64,000 nt of DNA from Pectinophora gossypiella (GCF_024362695.1 NC_065404.1:6922604-6986603); one strand, 5' to 3'. Positions 1-11,687 are shown, numbered from the stretch's first letter. Translations and numbers: made by a program. Notes: generated from the letters alone by a model not told the origin.

Positions 1-446
1 CGCGTGAGGGCTATAAAAACAAAAAATCCTTTAATAAGTACATAATAATATAATATTCCATTTCTGAATTTGCGTTGTGTTTCTTCCGCAAAGCATAAAT
101 TATATTACAACTGCTGATTTATAACCAAAAATATTCGAAAAAGATATAAGAACAGACACATCCAAAATTATTCTTCACGCTATGATCCGATACAGGACAC
201 ATGCGACTCGACACAGTGCGATAAATTTCGCGAACCTAGTTATGGGCCGACGCTACCTGCGTATACGTTTCCAATAAAACGCCTCTATTGACAGAAATTG
301 AAAACATACACACATTATAGGTATTATTTTCATGCGATTGAAATACAAGTATTATTGCATGAAAGAAAGATTTTATTTTATAGTATAAAGGTAACTAGCA
401 TGCCAAGGTTTGTGAAAGACAACTCGTGAAGTTTTGTAAACAAAGT

Positions 447-512
447 AACCTCCGGTTGATTGAGGGGAGGCCTGTGCCCAGCAGTGGGACGTATATAGGC
501 TATTTAAGTTAA
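447..512 (+). repeat. 3' tail fragment of the composite SINE (CAGCAGTGGGACGTATATAGG tail type)
   Basis: Contains the CTCCGGTTGATTGAGGGGAG block and the following CCCAGCAGTGGGACGT tail, near-identical to the tail of the complete copy at 24652-24916. The tRNA head is absent. Confidence 0.8.
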
Positions 513-540
513 GTTTAATAGTCAAGAATTAATTTATAGG

Positions 541-577
541 TATGGTTCTCCATCAAGAGCGTGGCTCTTAAATTAGT
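541..577 (+). mobile_element. LINE 3' end scrap
   Basis: CATCAAGAGCGTGGCTCTTA followed by AATT matches the 3' end of a LINE at 54041-54115 (CAAGAGCGTGGCTCTTAAAT plus TGATGATG). In frame it reads as the last codons of an ORF2, about ten residues before the stop. Confidence 0.6.
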
Positions 578-699
578 GATAAGGCAATAGTCAAAGGATC
601 TATTATTTGAAAAAAAAAAAGAAAAAGAAATTGTCTCCGCATTTAATACATGGCGGGACTAAAGGGGAACTCTTAAGAATTCTCATCCGGTATATGATA

Positions 700-1268
700 A
701 TTCTTTTATCGTGTGGGTTGTGAGGTGAATGACCAACCTCATCAACTCTGGTGTCAGATTGAGCCGCCATAGATCTACTTACATCAGTAAGTAGTCATCA
801 TCATCATCAGCCCATTAACGTCCCCACTGCTGGCGTGCCCCGGCCTTCCCTATGGATGGATAGGGAGATCGGGCCTTAAACCATCGCGCGGGCCCAGTGC
901 GAATTGATGGTTATTAACGACTGCTAATGCAGCCGGGACCAACGGCTTAACGTACCTTCCGAAGCACGGAGGAGCTCGAGATGAAAAGTTTTTTTTGTGG
1001 TCACCCATCCTATGACCGGCCTTTGCGAAAGTTGCTTAACTTCAACAATCGCAGACCGAGCGCGTTTACCGCAGTAAGTACTCGTACTAACTGAAACCAG
1101 CGGTTTAACGTTCCTACTAATCATCAGATCAGAATCATATTACTTTCGAACAATCGAGAAATCAGCCTATAAAGTCCTAACTAAACTAGGGATCACAAAT
1201 AGTTTTTTTTTTTGTGACATGTCACCACCAGATGTCGAACCCGGGGCCTCCGAACTTGTGAGCCTTAT
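700..1268 (-). mobile_element. tRNA-derived SINE (family C), split by a 5S-rRNA SINE
   Basis: Read on the minus strand: a B-box-like GGGTTCGACATC in the tRNA-related head (1233-1244 region; the A box is lost), the TGTGATCCCTAGTTTAGTTA body, then after an insertion the GTTGATGAGGTTGGTCATTC and ACAACCCACACGATAA tail. The same order of blocks is seen in the complete copy at 22141-22461. The body is interrupted at 796-1071 by a second SINE. Confidence 0.85.
796..1071 (-). mobile_element. 5S rRNA-derived SINE with LINE-like TGATGA tail
   Basis: Read on the minus strand, it contains GAAGTTAAGCAAC and, about 25 bases later, GGATGGGTGACC (plus-strand 999-1010). These are the middle and C-box segments of 5S rRNA in the right order and near-native spacing, followed by a non-5S body and the tail CCAGCAGTGGGGACGTTAAT then GGGC(TGA)n. 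It is flanked by CAGTAAGTAGT (785-795) and CAGTAAGTACT (1072-1082), a TSD with 10 of 11 matches, showing insertion into the family C SINE. The 5' end of the 5S part is truncated, so it probably lacks a full internal promoter. Confidence 0.88.
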
Positions 1269-1582
1269 GATAATAAAAAAAATGGATAGAGTAGTTATAC
1301 AGACACGCAAACGACTTGATAAAAAATAAACAATATCTTTTAATCTATGAAAAACCGCCGCTAATCTGTGAACTTTTCAAATAAATGATATACGTCACCT
1401 GATGATATTTCATTTCAGTAATATTAATTATAATTTATTATGATGTCTCAAGATCAAAGTATTCTTTAAGAAAACGTAATATAAAAGATGGATGTGAGGT
1501 GAATATCACAAAGATCAACATTTTGATACGTTAATATAAATTGTTATTTGTTATAATGAGCTTTAAGCGAAGGTTATTCTTA

Positions 1583-1632
1583 GGGCTGGCAGAACCTAGA
1601 AGGACGTACATTGACCAAATTGGAGATGTCTT
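1583..1632 (+). mobile_element. LINE ORF2 C-terminal fragment (same family as 36575-36818)
   Basis: Translates as GLAEPRRTYIDQIGDVLS. RTYIDQIGDVL is identical to the segment encoded on the minus strand at 36575-36818. The match stops at about 1632, where a family D SINE begins. Confidence 0.75.
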
Positions 1633-1775
1633 ATCCTGATTAATCTGTATTAGGCTGGTTTTTCCTTCGTGGGTTGGAAGGTCACACAGGCAGTGGCTTC
1701 GGTAAAAAACCGGACCTGTCAAATCTTCAGGTTAGGTAAGCGCACCCTGTGAAAAACGGGATAATGCTAGGTTAA
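1633..1775 (+). mobile_element. SINE family D, 5'-truncated
   Basis: Contains the family D 3' half (GGGTTGGAAGGTCACACAGG, AAAAAACCGGACCTGTCAAA, GAAAAACGGGATAATGCTAG). The same blocks occur in the same order at 7640-7945, 59280-59513 and, inverted, 42743-42993. The tRNA-related head is missing. Confidence 0.85.
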
Positions 1776-2065
1776 TGATGAGTAAAGTAGTCATTAGACT
1801 TTTAGCAATAGTCGTAGAAATATGAAAATGACGAGAAAGTAGCCGTTACTTTTATAATTAATGTGAGTTTTAAAACAAAGAAATATAGGTACTTGTAGTG
1901 AAGGGTTTCACTTCTAATTTGCCAGGGACAGGTCCGATTTTATTGAATTTTTCTTTTGTCGGAGTAGCTTTTTATATCATTTAAAATAATCAGATTTTAA
2001 GTGATATAAAAAACTACCTAGAAGTTAGGAAGCTCCGGCTTTTTTGACTCCACTACTATAAGTAA

Positions 2066-2160
2066 CAGAAAGCTCGATGAGGCGTGGGTGCTTAGTTCTG
2101 ATGAATTTACCTTTGACTACCCCAACTGGGATGTAGTCGTGAGCCTATATTATGCTATGT
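2066..2160 (+). repeat. Dispersed repeat family B
   Basis: Shares CAGAAAGCTCG, GTGGGTGCTTAGTTC and TGACTACCCCAACTGGGATG with copies at 4912, 5676, 24336, 32756, 34350 and 34589. The family ends in an ATGTTATGTT-like tail. I see no tRNA head, so the class is uncertain (SINE or short LINE end). Confidence 0.75.
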
Positions 2161-4911
2161 ACATATATATGTATAGTTTTAACAATTTCCTGTCTATTTC
2201 AAACATGACTCATGTGACTAAACATAATATTTGTTATTCCATTCTATATTTTACGGCTGAGATTTATGATCGATCGGTTGGGTGGTGAGAAGTAAATCAA
2301 AGAGGGTAGTGGTTGCCAACTCGCGCGCCGATTGAACGGTTGGCAGCGGTGAGACATCTTCACAATGCGCCCGCGCACACTCACTCCATTACGAAAACAT
2401 GTTAATTTAAATCTGTTCACACGCATTTACGATCACTAGAACCTTGTCTTATAAACGATCTTCATTTCGTAACACTTCCTGTCAAAAAATTTTAAAGCAT
2501 GTGTTGAAATAGAGGAAGGAACTTGTTTGACACAGTTACATTTTAGCAACGCATGCGACCATTATTTATAGCGGTAACGGGAAGCGCTAATAGTTTTCCA
2601 ATACAATAAATTATCAATTGGTTCCACTCTGTTACGCGCTGATGTGTAAAACCAAAAGACAGAATTTTCTCGAATTCAAACTAATTAAAAAACAAGTTTT
2701 GTTTCAAAGTGAATATACCAAATAATATTTGCCAGAGACAATAATAATAAACCGAGGTCTCATGTGTTAAAACTATCGAACAATATAAAAAAACATCGCC
2801 AACAGCCGTCAAAATATTTGCCGAGCGAATGAAAAATCGCTCCCCGCTGAATAAACTCAGAGATGCATACAAAGAGACAGGTTTTATACGGAGCTTACTG
2901 AATTAGCTACCGTGCGATTAGCATTGCAACTGCTGGGGAACCAACCAACAGACAGACATATTTACATTATTCTATTACGCTTGTTATGATAATCTCCTAG
3001 GGGTGAATGTAGATAATGTGCGCGGATTTAGCACCACGAGTTTCCCTTTACTTTGTGTACAAAGCATACAAAATTACTTAATCACATCAACTAAACCAGT
3101 TTCATTACAAAGCGACGCTTTAATGTAAAGAAAAAAGCTCTCAATAACTTCATTGAATGACTTGGTCCATTCCAGATTCCTTTGTGAGTACATTAAAACT
3201 AAGTCTTCAAACATTAAGCCGCGAGTATCAAGTCGCATTGAGTTCCGCGAATGCACCTGACTCGACAGTATGTCCGCGCTATATTACCCGACAATTCGGC
3301 CGATCTCTGCGGAGCAATTCAATTACAGTGAAAGATCCCTCATAAGCGAATCGTTTTTCCGAGTCATTAATTTTTTCGAACGACACAGGGCCGCGTGATA
3401 TGGCGGGGTGGGTCCAGGCGCGCGGCTATCTCACCAGATAATGCTGATTTATGCGGGCGCGCGACGGTCGCGATTCGTCGCGCTGCGCGTCGCCGCGACG
3501 TGCGACGGCGTCCTCGCGTCCTGCTTGTTTAGCGTCGCTCCCAGCCCGCGTCCGCCGCTCATTTGTGACGGTTAGTTGGCGAGATTTATGCTAATCGACG
3601 AGGCCGACTCGGATAAGCGCGTGTGACGGTGTGTGGCAAATTGTCTGCCATTGCGACTTCCCAAAGCCCGTTATAACGTTTGCACTCTTTTATTAACTCC
3701 CATGACCGTAGCTAAAATATCGATAATGTGAAAAAAGAGATATCGTGGGCGAATTATGAAGATATATCGGCGATTAACATAAAATAACACACTATGCATT
3801 TGAAAGGCTCTGTCATTTGACAATGTTTATTGCGAGAGAGTTATAGCGAATCAACACAGTATTAAAACATGCTCGGGGATTGTTCTGGGCCGCTAAGTTC
3901 GGAAATAAATGCGACCGGAATACATTTCCAGATGTCGTATTTTATGGTGCGTGGTGGAAAAAACTGAATGCCCGAGGCGTCGTTAACTCGAGAACATTAT
4001 AAGGAATAAATAAGTGAGGTATTAATACGGCTTTATAGTCCGTGAAAGAGCCTTCATTGTTTAGTGTGGAGCACTCGAGCTTTGTTCTTATTTATTTAGT
4101 TAGAGGTGGCGTATAATAAGTTATAAGGCTGTGAAATGAGTTAGTGCTTTAATTAGGCTCAAGTGTCAGATTTACCGCTGCTAATTAGATTTGTAGAAAT
4201 AACGGAAGGAAGCAGCTGTAACGTTTCTCCTTTTTCATTTAATGCAGTTTAAAAACTTTCGTAATGAAAGCAAAAGGCTGACGTTATGTTCGTTATCGTC
4301 TCGTCTCGGTGATGTGAAGGCGTGAGTGTTATCAGAAGATTAGGTTAGCGAATTTGTCACGATCGGTGGGCTGTCGCGCGCTGATTTACACTGCCGACGA
4401 TAAGCGGACGTCGCTGCCGCCCGCGACGCGACTACGCGCGATCTAACCGATAACCTCTACACTTACATACATTTTCATTTGCATTATACTGTTAGCACCG
4501 AAATATATTGCTTTTTTACTTTTATATATTAACTTCACTAGGTAAAGTATGTAGTATTTGTTACGTCACGACGAAATTCCTCCTTCAATTTGTCATTTGA
4601 AAAATAATAAATTATGTTTTGCTTTATCTTCAATACCCGTTTTACACCTTTGCACTTATGATCATATTATGCAATGACAGCTTGTCTGATTTCACTTTAA
4701 TTTGACAGTAAACTTAAATATTGCATTGAATATGAAACTCCGTTAGTTTATTTACGAATGAATATAAATGTATGAATACAAAATACTGATAAACAAATAT
4801 TCGCTTTAAATGATTTATAAGTAAGTACTTAAATATTATAAACGATTTCCAGTATTAAGCTGTTCTGTAAGTTCAATACAAACATAATATAGATATATAT
4901 TAAAGACAGCC

Positions 4912-4995
4912 ATTAATCACAGACGGCGAAACGGTTCATCACCTATCATGTTAGTCTAATAAAACTCGGTGAAACGGATACCTACTTAGGTGACC
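4912..4995 (+). repeat. Repeat family B, 5' portion
   Basis: CAGACGGCGAAACGG, CACCTATCATGTTAGTCTAA and CTCGGTGAAACGG match the 5' half of the copies at 34350 (plus) and 32756 (minus). Confidence 0.65.
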
Positions 4996-5675
4996 CCTCA
5001 CGCAATGTAGAAGTCTGACTTATAGAATTGTTCAACAACAACAATTCTTCATTACAATAAAAAAATACGATAGAAAATAAATAGGTAAATTCTGTTTGAG
5101 GTGGCAAAAGTTCGATAAGTTAAGTACCGATAGACGGTTAAATCCGCGGGTATAATGGCGTTGTTTTGAATATAGGCACAGCAGCCGCGTCGGTGGTCGA
5201 TTGCCCATTGTTTTGCCTGGCGCGACGGACACGCCTCGCCCCGGCGACCACTGTGCCACCTACCTTATCGCTACCCGGCCTCTCGTTACCACTGCCCCAT
5301 TACCTACCACCGCGATTTTTTAATTTCAAATCACAGATTAATAGCAACTTACATCCAAAAACAGGAAGAAGTAAACTAAAGAATTTTGAATTAACGCTTC
5401 ATGTCTGACATTTAGGTACTTAATATTTGATTGGAGAAAGGTTTTTCAGACATAAGAGTATATCCAAATTGAGGTAGTCACAGCACACCCTGGACACTTC
5501 ACACAAAGCACCTCATTTTACACAGAAACTACACATTGACGTTATCGTATACGCACATCTGTGTGTGTGACGTTTGACGCCCATACCATTGAAGACCGAG
5601 GGGGGGTGAGGTAAAACTGGCTCAGCTGCTGGTGGGGAGCGGAGAATTCCCGTTCGTAGTATTATTCCTTATTCT

Positions 5676-5750
5676 ATGGTCAGAAATACATCGATCGCAA
5701 GATGAACTAAGTACCCACACCTCACCGAGCTTTTCAGCTAATTAATGTAA
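5676..5750 (-). repeat. Repeat family B
   Basis: On the minus strand reads AGCTCGGTGAGGTGTGGGTA then CTTAGTTCATCTTGCGATCG, the conserved core of family B. The DNA just upstream (about 5590-5660, GGGGTGAGGTAAAACTGGCT...) gave me an impression of another dispersed repeat, but only one copy is in the window. Confidence 0.75.
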
Positions 5751-6540
5751 ATTTTCCTTGGAAGGTATTTATCATTTATCTCAATGCATAGGAAGCACTG
5801 AGTTCGTAATAGCTCAGAGGATGATTGTATATAAGCTGTCAATCACAGCAAAGTTTGACATGTTTATTTAAAAGACAGGTAAATTCCAAAAGTGACTACT
5901 TAGTTTATACCTACTCTTCTGGTTCTACCTACCTCAATAGGTATATTATGGCAAAATTGTGTACATAATAGCTAATTGGCAACATGGTTTCCATTCATAG
6001 ACAAATGAGTAGGTATATATAAAAAATCTCAAAGCTTATCGTTGAAATCGCTCCAGCAACTCTATGTTTAATTTCATTGCGTACTCAATCTATGCAATTT
6101 CAAATTCGTAGCACCTCTCAATTACTAAACCATACCACATAAAAAAATTTGAAATATGACCGTAAATTGTAAAATGAAATACACATAAATACAATATTAA
6201 TTTGTTGATAAGTATGTCACTACGACCACAAAGCATTTTATTTTATAGTAACTTTCAATGAAGTGACGTAAGTGTACTCGTATAAGTATACTTAATCTGA
6301 ATCTAAAACAATATCTTCGTACGTTGGTACTTACTAAACCAACCAATAAACTGCTAATTAATTATGGTTTCCGATAAATGTTTTATTTTATTGATTTGTT
6401 ACGTTCGTCAATTATTAATGAATTGTTCCAAAAATATAATTAACCTCAACTTCTAAAAATCGACCTACAATCACCACGTCATGCCCACATTTAAAAACAA
6501 AAAAAAGAACAAAAAATATAGTTTGACGAAAAATTCTTAC

Positions 6541-6826
6541 CTGCCAGTCTTGGTAATGATCATTTCAGTGCCTAGTTCATTGAATTTGTCCCATAGCTCC
6601 TTGGTCTCGAGGTGACATTGTATGTGTTTCATCTCTTCACTGGACCAGCGTTCAACCAGCTGTGGGTTTCTCGGGGGAGGGGATAGGGCTCTAGAGCCGC
6701 CCGGCGCTCCGCTTGCTGAGCCTGCTTCGGATGTCGATGACACGTCTACTGGTGAATCTCTTTCGTACTCTGCTAGAGGGGGCGACGGCGAGCCTGACGC
6801 AGAAGCCGCCGCGTCCACGAATTTTT
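6541..6826 (-). CDS. H15: Coding exon 2 of the same T-box gene, ending at the start of the T-box domain
   Basis: Internal exon of 286 nt. The acceptor is a T-rich tract followed by ACAG at 6830-6827, and the donor is GGCAG|GTAAGA at 6541/6540. It enters in phase 1 (completing a Glu codon with exon 1) and leaves in phase 2 inside an Arg codon. The first half encodes a low-complexity Ser/Pro/Ala linker (KFVDAAASASGSPSPPLAEY and onwards). The second half encodes EEMKHIQCHLETKELWDKF followed by NELGTEMIITKTGR, the beginning of the T-box DNA-binding domain; LETKELWDKF and GTEMIITK are Tbx20-group signatures. The next residues expected in the family (R-M-F-P) must come from exon 3, which I could not find between 1 and 6540. 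The gene is therefore cut by the left edge of the window. Confidence 0.94.
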
Positions 6827-7639
6827 CTGTAAAAAAATACATTTTAGGTTGACAGAGGAAAGACGTACTATTTATTTTTCATTTGGTAATAAAGTCCCAA
6901 TAAAATGTTTTGCAAAATAGAACATGTCTACTATGGTCTACGGTCTACAAATGTTTGTTTTCATATTCTTTGGTCAATTACCTGTCAGATATTTTTAAAT
7001 TTTAGACTTCTTTTTTTCGCAATTTAAGTATCATCATGTTTCAAGTGTCTTATTAAAATAAACTGTATTTATGTAAAAAATGTGTAGACAATAAATAATA
7101 GGTAATAGTATGTAAGGTAGAATATGTTATAAATGCTTCCTCTCAACAACACAAAAATATGATATCGGCTAGGCTGTAAGATTTTTTCTAAAGATAATTA
7201 GCCTACTGTACTGCAGAATAAAGTTCTAGAGTTAATATATAATTAGTTCAACCACATTTCATCACATACATCACTAACAGCTTACCTATATACGTCCCAC
7301 TACTTGGCACATGTACTTATTCCTTCTCAGCTCACTGTTATACGTTGTTCTACAACGGATTGGCGGGCTATTGGCCAACCCTGTTAGGCTTCTGAGCGAG
7401 CTCTACTACAAATAATTATAACAGGCCCGATCGCTACGTTCATCAAAATATAACCCGAACAACTTACAAGATTACCAACATTACCAATTTATACGATTTC
7501 AAAAAAAAGCGTACAACAATACCTAATTAATAAATAAAAATATAAATCTGTGGTGTCCTAAATAATAAATGTTTCTTTCTTTCTTTCTTAAATATTATCT
7601 TATAGTCTGCAGCAGTTTTTTTATTGACAACTTTTAATT

Positions 7640-7945
7640 TGTCTCTCACTTTGAGGTCGCAGGTTCGAATCCAGACAGTAGGCCTACACCAATGATTTTC
7701 GAATTCGTTTTTGAATGGATCATAAATGATTTTAACGTGCTCAGCGGTGAAGGAAAACATCGTGAGGAAACCCACATTCCTGAGAAATGCATTTTCGGAG
7801 GTATGTGACCTATCCTGTATTATACTGGTTTTCCCTTCGCGGGTTGGAAGGTCAGACAGGCAGTCACTTCTGTAAAAAACCGGACCTGTCAAATCTTCAA
7901 GTTAGGTAAGCGGCTGTGAAAAACGGGATAATATTTGATGAAGAA
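7640..7945 (+). mobile_element. SINE family D with tRNA-like head
   Basis: GCAGGTTCGAATCC is a good tRNA B box, followed by the family body (CCAATGATTTTCGAATTCG, GTGAAGGAAAACATCGTGAG, AAACCCACATTCCTGAG, GAAATGCATTTTCGGAGG), the GGGTTGGAAGGTCAGACAGG block and the AAACGGGATAAT end. This is the longest plus-strand copy of the family here. It lies in intron 1 of the T-box gene, antisense to it. The A-box end is not clear. Confidence 0.85.
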
Positions 7946-9146
7946 CTTTGGGAGATGATGAACTTTTAAGTTGTCTAGAGTACTTTTTTGTAATGTCTAA
8001 GGCTAACTAAATATGAAACTGAAACTGTAATTATCTTTCAAAATTGCTGTGCCCAATCCGGGTCCATATGTGCTACTCACTTTCTGTTACCAACTTTTTA
8101 CCATGTGGAATGTAATGAATGGTTATTATGATTATCTATAAAACGCTCCTCCGTGAACGTTATTGTACTTCGTCTTATGTTTGATTTCATCGCGTTATGA
8201 GCTGCTCATCGCGCTGCATGCATATTCATAAACGAAGCTAAGCTTCCAAATATTTGCCTAATAGTACCATTAACTTACCACCAATCATGGTACCTGTCGT
8301 AAATGGCACTAACATTGATATCAAACACAATTAAATCAAATAACTTTCAAAATCTCACCCAAATAAATACATATGCTTTTAATACTACAAAACTTATGTA
8401 ATAATAAGACATCGTTTAGCAATGTGCAATGTTAATTATCGAAAGAATATAAAAAGTCTTATAAATATATTTTCCTTTCGCTTACGATATTTTTGGTCGA
8501 CTTGTAATTGTTAAAATTACTCATATAAAAGACATCAACGAAAACTTCGTAGTTTAAAATTATGTGTTTTGTTATATGCAATTGATTATAAATATTTATT
8601 ATTTAAACTATTATAAGTATTCAAATCTCCATATATACATTACCTACAGAACTACTACGGCATACCTACAGAAAAATATAATCGTATCTCGAAGGAAGAG
8701 GTATTATCATAATAAAAAAATTATCATAATTATATTTTTGATATCAAATTCCTACTTTGAAATCTATCTAAGTAAGAAATAGCTTTTATTGTTAAGTTAG
8801 TCCATGTGGGTTTCTAAACATGTGTGCCAAACACAAACCTACAAATCATACATCAATCATTAATATTTGTTTTTTTTTTATATATTTTACTTAAAAATAA
8901 TGCAAGCTCAAAAAATATCATGGTACAAAAATAATAATCACGTTGATGTCTTTTGTATGAAGGGGTCATTTATTAGTGTAAGTATCTGCTGTTTTGTGGG
9001 GGGCAGCATGTGTAGGTGCTGGCTGGTGCTGGGGGCGGAGGGGGCTCTTACGCCTAGTTATATTATTATGCTGCTGGTAAGGTTGCTCGCGTGGATGTTG
9101 GGGGTCTAAGGTCTGTTACATTCAAATGTTCTGATAATTTACGGAC

Positions 9147-9275
9147 CTGGGGGGCTAAAAAGACCTCATCAAAGCAATATTGCAATATGACATTTGCGCA
9201 TATAAAAAAATATGTCAAATAGCAATATTGCTTTTTTAAATGAATTGCTTTTAATGTGGCCTTTTAAACCCCCTG
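9147..9275. mobile_element. Hairpin MITE (family F), copy 1
   Basis: The ends are imperfect inverted repeats of about 30 bp: CTGGGGGGCTAAAAAGACC on the left, and CAGGGGGTTTAAAAGGCC when the right end is read in reverse complement. The interior continues the fold with AGCAATATTGC and TGACATTTGCGCATATA blocks. Flanks TTTACGGAC (9138-9146) and TTTACTGAC (9276-9284) could be a TSD with 8 of 9 matches. The CAGGG-like end and 8-9 bp TSD would suit a hAT-type non-autonomous element; this is tentative. A second copy is at 31981-32132. Confidence 0.82.
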
Positions 9276-9852
9276 TTTACTGACGTCATAATATTTTTAA
9301 TGTTGTCTACTCGAGTTTATATTTAAATGAGTAAGTACTTATTAAAAAGTCATTTAAAAATTAACCCGTCTTTAAAATCTGTCTACTAAAAAGTAAGAAC
9401 TGATATTTTGCTAAATACAATATTATAATCTAAAATCTGTAGGTAATCGGCGCAAATACTTTAAGAAAAACGAAATGCATGTTCCACCCGTTGTCATAGA
9501 TAAAGTAACACAGAGGAGTATTTGTAGAATTTGCAGGTAACATACCTGGTTAAGCTGACTTCAGATTCAAATCTAACATTATTATTACTTACTCTACAAA
9601 ATATTATTTTTTATTAGACAGATTTTGAAGTAGGTTTAATGTTTTAAAATTACTTTTTAGGATTCCGAACCACAAAAAGAAAAACGGAACTCTTATAGGA
9701 TAATCTTGTTGTTCAAGTGTCAAGACCCTTTTTCTCCGGAAACGCGTGGAGGTCACCCTATGCTGTAAAAAGATCAAGCTTCTAAATAAACACAACTATA
9801 AAATACGGCAATTTTCAGCCTTATTTTTAAACACATCGGAATATGAACCTAT

Positions 9853-10190
9853 CTACTTTTTTTTGTCGTGACTTATTGTAGATTTGCCGCAGATGGCATT
9901 AACTACTTGGCCGGACAAATGGGAGCGCTGAAGGCTCTCACCCGGTATAACGTTTAAGACAACAGGCCTGAGGGTATCCAGTTGGGCGCGAACCTCGGCT
10001 CAGAGCGTCATCTGAGAGGAAAAATATTTGAAAGAATTAATCGACCCTAGGGGGTCGATAGCGATAAGTGCTGATTGAAGGAAATCGTCGTCCATGCCAG
10101 CGGGGTCGGTATCGGAGTCCTGAAGTGTTTGGTGTCGCGAACTGATTGGCCGCCTCTATGGCTAGAGTAATCGGGTCGACGGGAACTAAG
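9853..10190 (-). mobile_element. Poly(A) interspersed element, family A, 5'-truncated
   Basis: Read on the minus strand the end is CCGGCCAAGTAGTTAATGCC, then GCGGCAAATCTACAATAAGT, then an A-rich tail. It matches 45059-45467 and 50053-51247 over most of its length. The poly(A) end and variable 5' truncation indicate a non-LTR retrotransposon 3' region. No coding frame survives. Confidence 0.85.
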
Positions 10191-11554
10191 TACTTACAAC
10201 TCACTGAGATTTCTATATATGTGTGTTTCTGTTGTGATAAGCAACTTAATTATAATACAGTTGAGTTTATTAACATTATCCAGCCGGCACATCCAAATAT
10301 GTAGTTACTTACAGGCCTAAATCAAGTGACTTCAAACACGTTTTAGATATAATAGGCATGTTCGATTCAGTAGGACAATAGTATTTTGGTCAGTAATTGG
10401 AACTACTCGTAAGAATATGTGTACTTAAGTACACTATAGATCAGCTAGTAATAGATCTTCATCAGCTTTTATGAAACTTTTATAGTGGCTTTAGAACAGA
10501 TGTTCTTCATGTTATCATAATTATTTAAGTACAAGATCTGTTATTATGTTTATACGTTTAATAATCATAAAACTTATTTATGTTCCCCGGAAATTATTTG
10601 ATGGTAAGGTTTGGCTCTTATAATGAAGGTCCTTTATCAACAGGGGGACACAAATGATGGGATTGCAAAGGTTAAGAGAGAAAAAGCGACTTAAATTCTT
10701 CGGTATAATTGCAAGTTTTGTTGCACAGTTAAAATTAGTCACTTTTAATATAGTTTACTACAATTAGAATTATTTACTTTTTAATTAATCAAATAGAAGA
10801 CCCATGCCTGTTAACCTTTATGGGGTGGGCAGAGCCACAAGCAATCAAAGACAACTTGTAGCCACTGTTAACACGAAGTCCTAAGGTAGACATGATGAAT
10901 ATTTGGTGACAAGGGATGAGTCAATGGTTACTATCAATAAAGATAAATAAATAAATATAAATAAATGAATTATACGTTAAAAATATTATTTTATTAATAA
11001 AGTCACTACAAGTAGTGTGCGTAATTTTAAATTTCTAAATTGTAAATAAATATAAATAATATTTACCATTACTTATATTATTTTAATAATTGTTGTTCTA
11101 TATATGCAGTATAGGTTTTTTGTACTTTCAGAGACTAATAAATAAGTATACGAGTATATTGCACTGAGCAATATTGAATTATTTTTATTGAATTAGATAT
11201 TGTGTGTCCAATTGGATTTGCCGCGCCTTATTAGAAATAATATAGTTATATATTACTTAATATATAAAACAATAACTATGTTAAAGTACGATATATTTAT
11301 GTGATCTACACACCTAAAAAGCCGTGTATTATAGGGTGATCTAAAATGGTATACTAGGTATTGGACTATAGTTTGCTGGGATAATATTACCTACCTACCT
11401 ACTGCAACCAATCTAATATTGGGATTGGGAGTAAGGAGATGTTTAATTAAGGCATCAAGTAGGTATCTTCACGCAATGTCCATCGTAGGGTAACTCGCTA
11501 GATCTCAAGGCAATTTATATGGTGATTTAGTTGGTAATTATTCTACAATCTTAC

Positions 11555-11687
11555 CTAAAGGTGTGAGGGTATCTTCTCTAGGGTCTCTATGTCTTCGCCT
11601 CTCGCGGCGTTCTTGCCGGTCACGGGCCATGATGGCGGCGATGGAGAAGTCTGTGGCGCAGGGCCGCGCCGAGCACTCCTCGTCCAT
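11555..11687 (-). CDS. H15: Coding exon 1 of a Tbx20-group T-box transcription factor (H15/midline)
   Basis: First coding exon, 44 codons plus one base. I chose the ATG at 11687 because its context (gcccgccATGG) is a strong Kozak match. In-frame ATGs at 11795 and 11723 have poorer context, and an in-frame stop lies further upstream at 11876. The peptide starts MDEECSARPC and contains TDFSIAAIMARD, matching the FSIAALM-type N-terminal motif of Tbx20 proteins, which resembles the eh1 Groucho-binding motif. A very basic Arg/Glu/His run follows. The exon ends CTTTAG|GTAAGA, a consensus donor leaving one base of a split codon (phase 1). Joined to exon 2 it gives ...TLTPL-E-KFVDAAAS, paralleling the TIKPLEQFVE stretch I know from vertebrate TBX20. 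In Drosophila the mid/H15 pair acts in the nucleus in heart, epidermal and neural patterning. I cannot tell from this piece whether this is the mid or the H15 paralogue. Confidence 0.9.

Larger units (their letters stand above)
1..6540 (-). other. Intron 2 of the T-box gene, partial
   Basis: Starts at the exon 2 donor (GTAAGA at 6540) and runs off the left edge. No T-box exon is visible on the minus strand, so the intron exceeds 6.5 kb. It contains SINE and LINE scraps listed separately between 447 and 1775 and at 2066-2160, 4912-4995 and 5676-5750. Two CpG-rich patches in AT-rich surroundings (about 3384-3560 and 4365-4445) could be intronic regulatory blocks. Everything else looks like ordinary AT-rich non-coding DNA. 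Confidence 0.8.
6827..11554 (-). other. Intron 1 of the T-box gene (4,728 bp, GT-AG)
   Basis: Bounded by the exon 1 donor (GTAAGA at 11554) and the exon 2 acceptor (TTTTTTTACAG at 6827), phase 1. It holds a tRNA-headed SINE (7640-7945), a hairpin MITE (9147-9275) and a poly(A) element (9853-10190). A degenerate scrap near 7287-7320 resembles the CCCAGCAGTGGGACGT SINE tail in minus orientation. The rest is AT-rich with no coding potential I would support. Confidence 0.85.

Noticed and set aside
6622..6852. Plus-strand frame of 76 codons over T-box exon 2
   Set aside because: Antisense shadow of exon 2.
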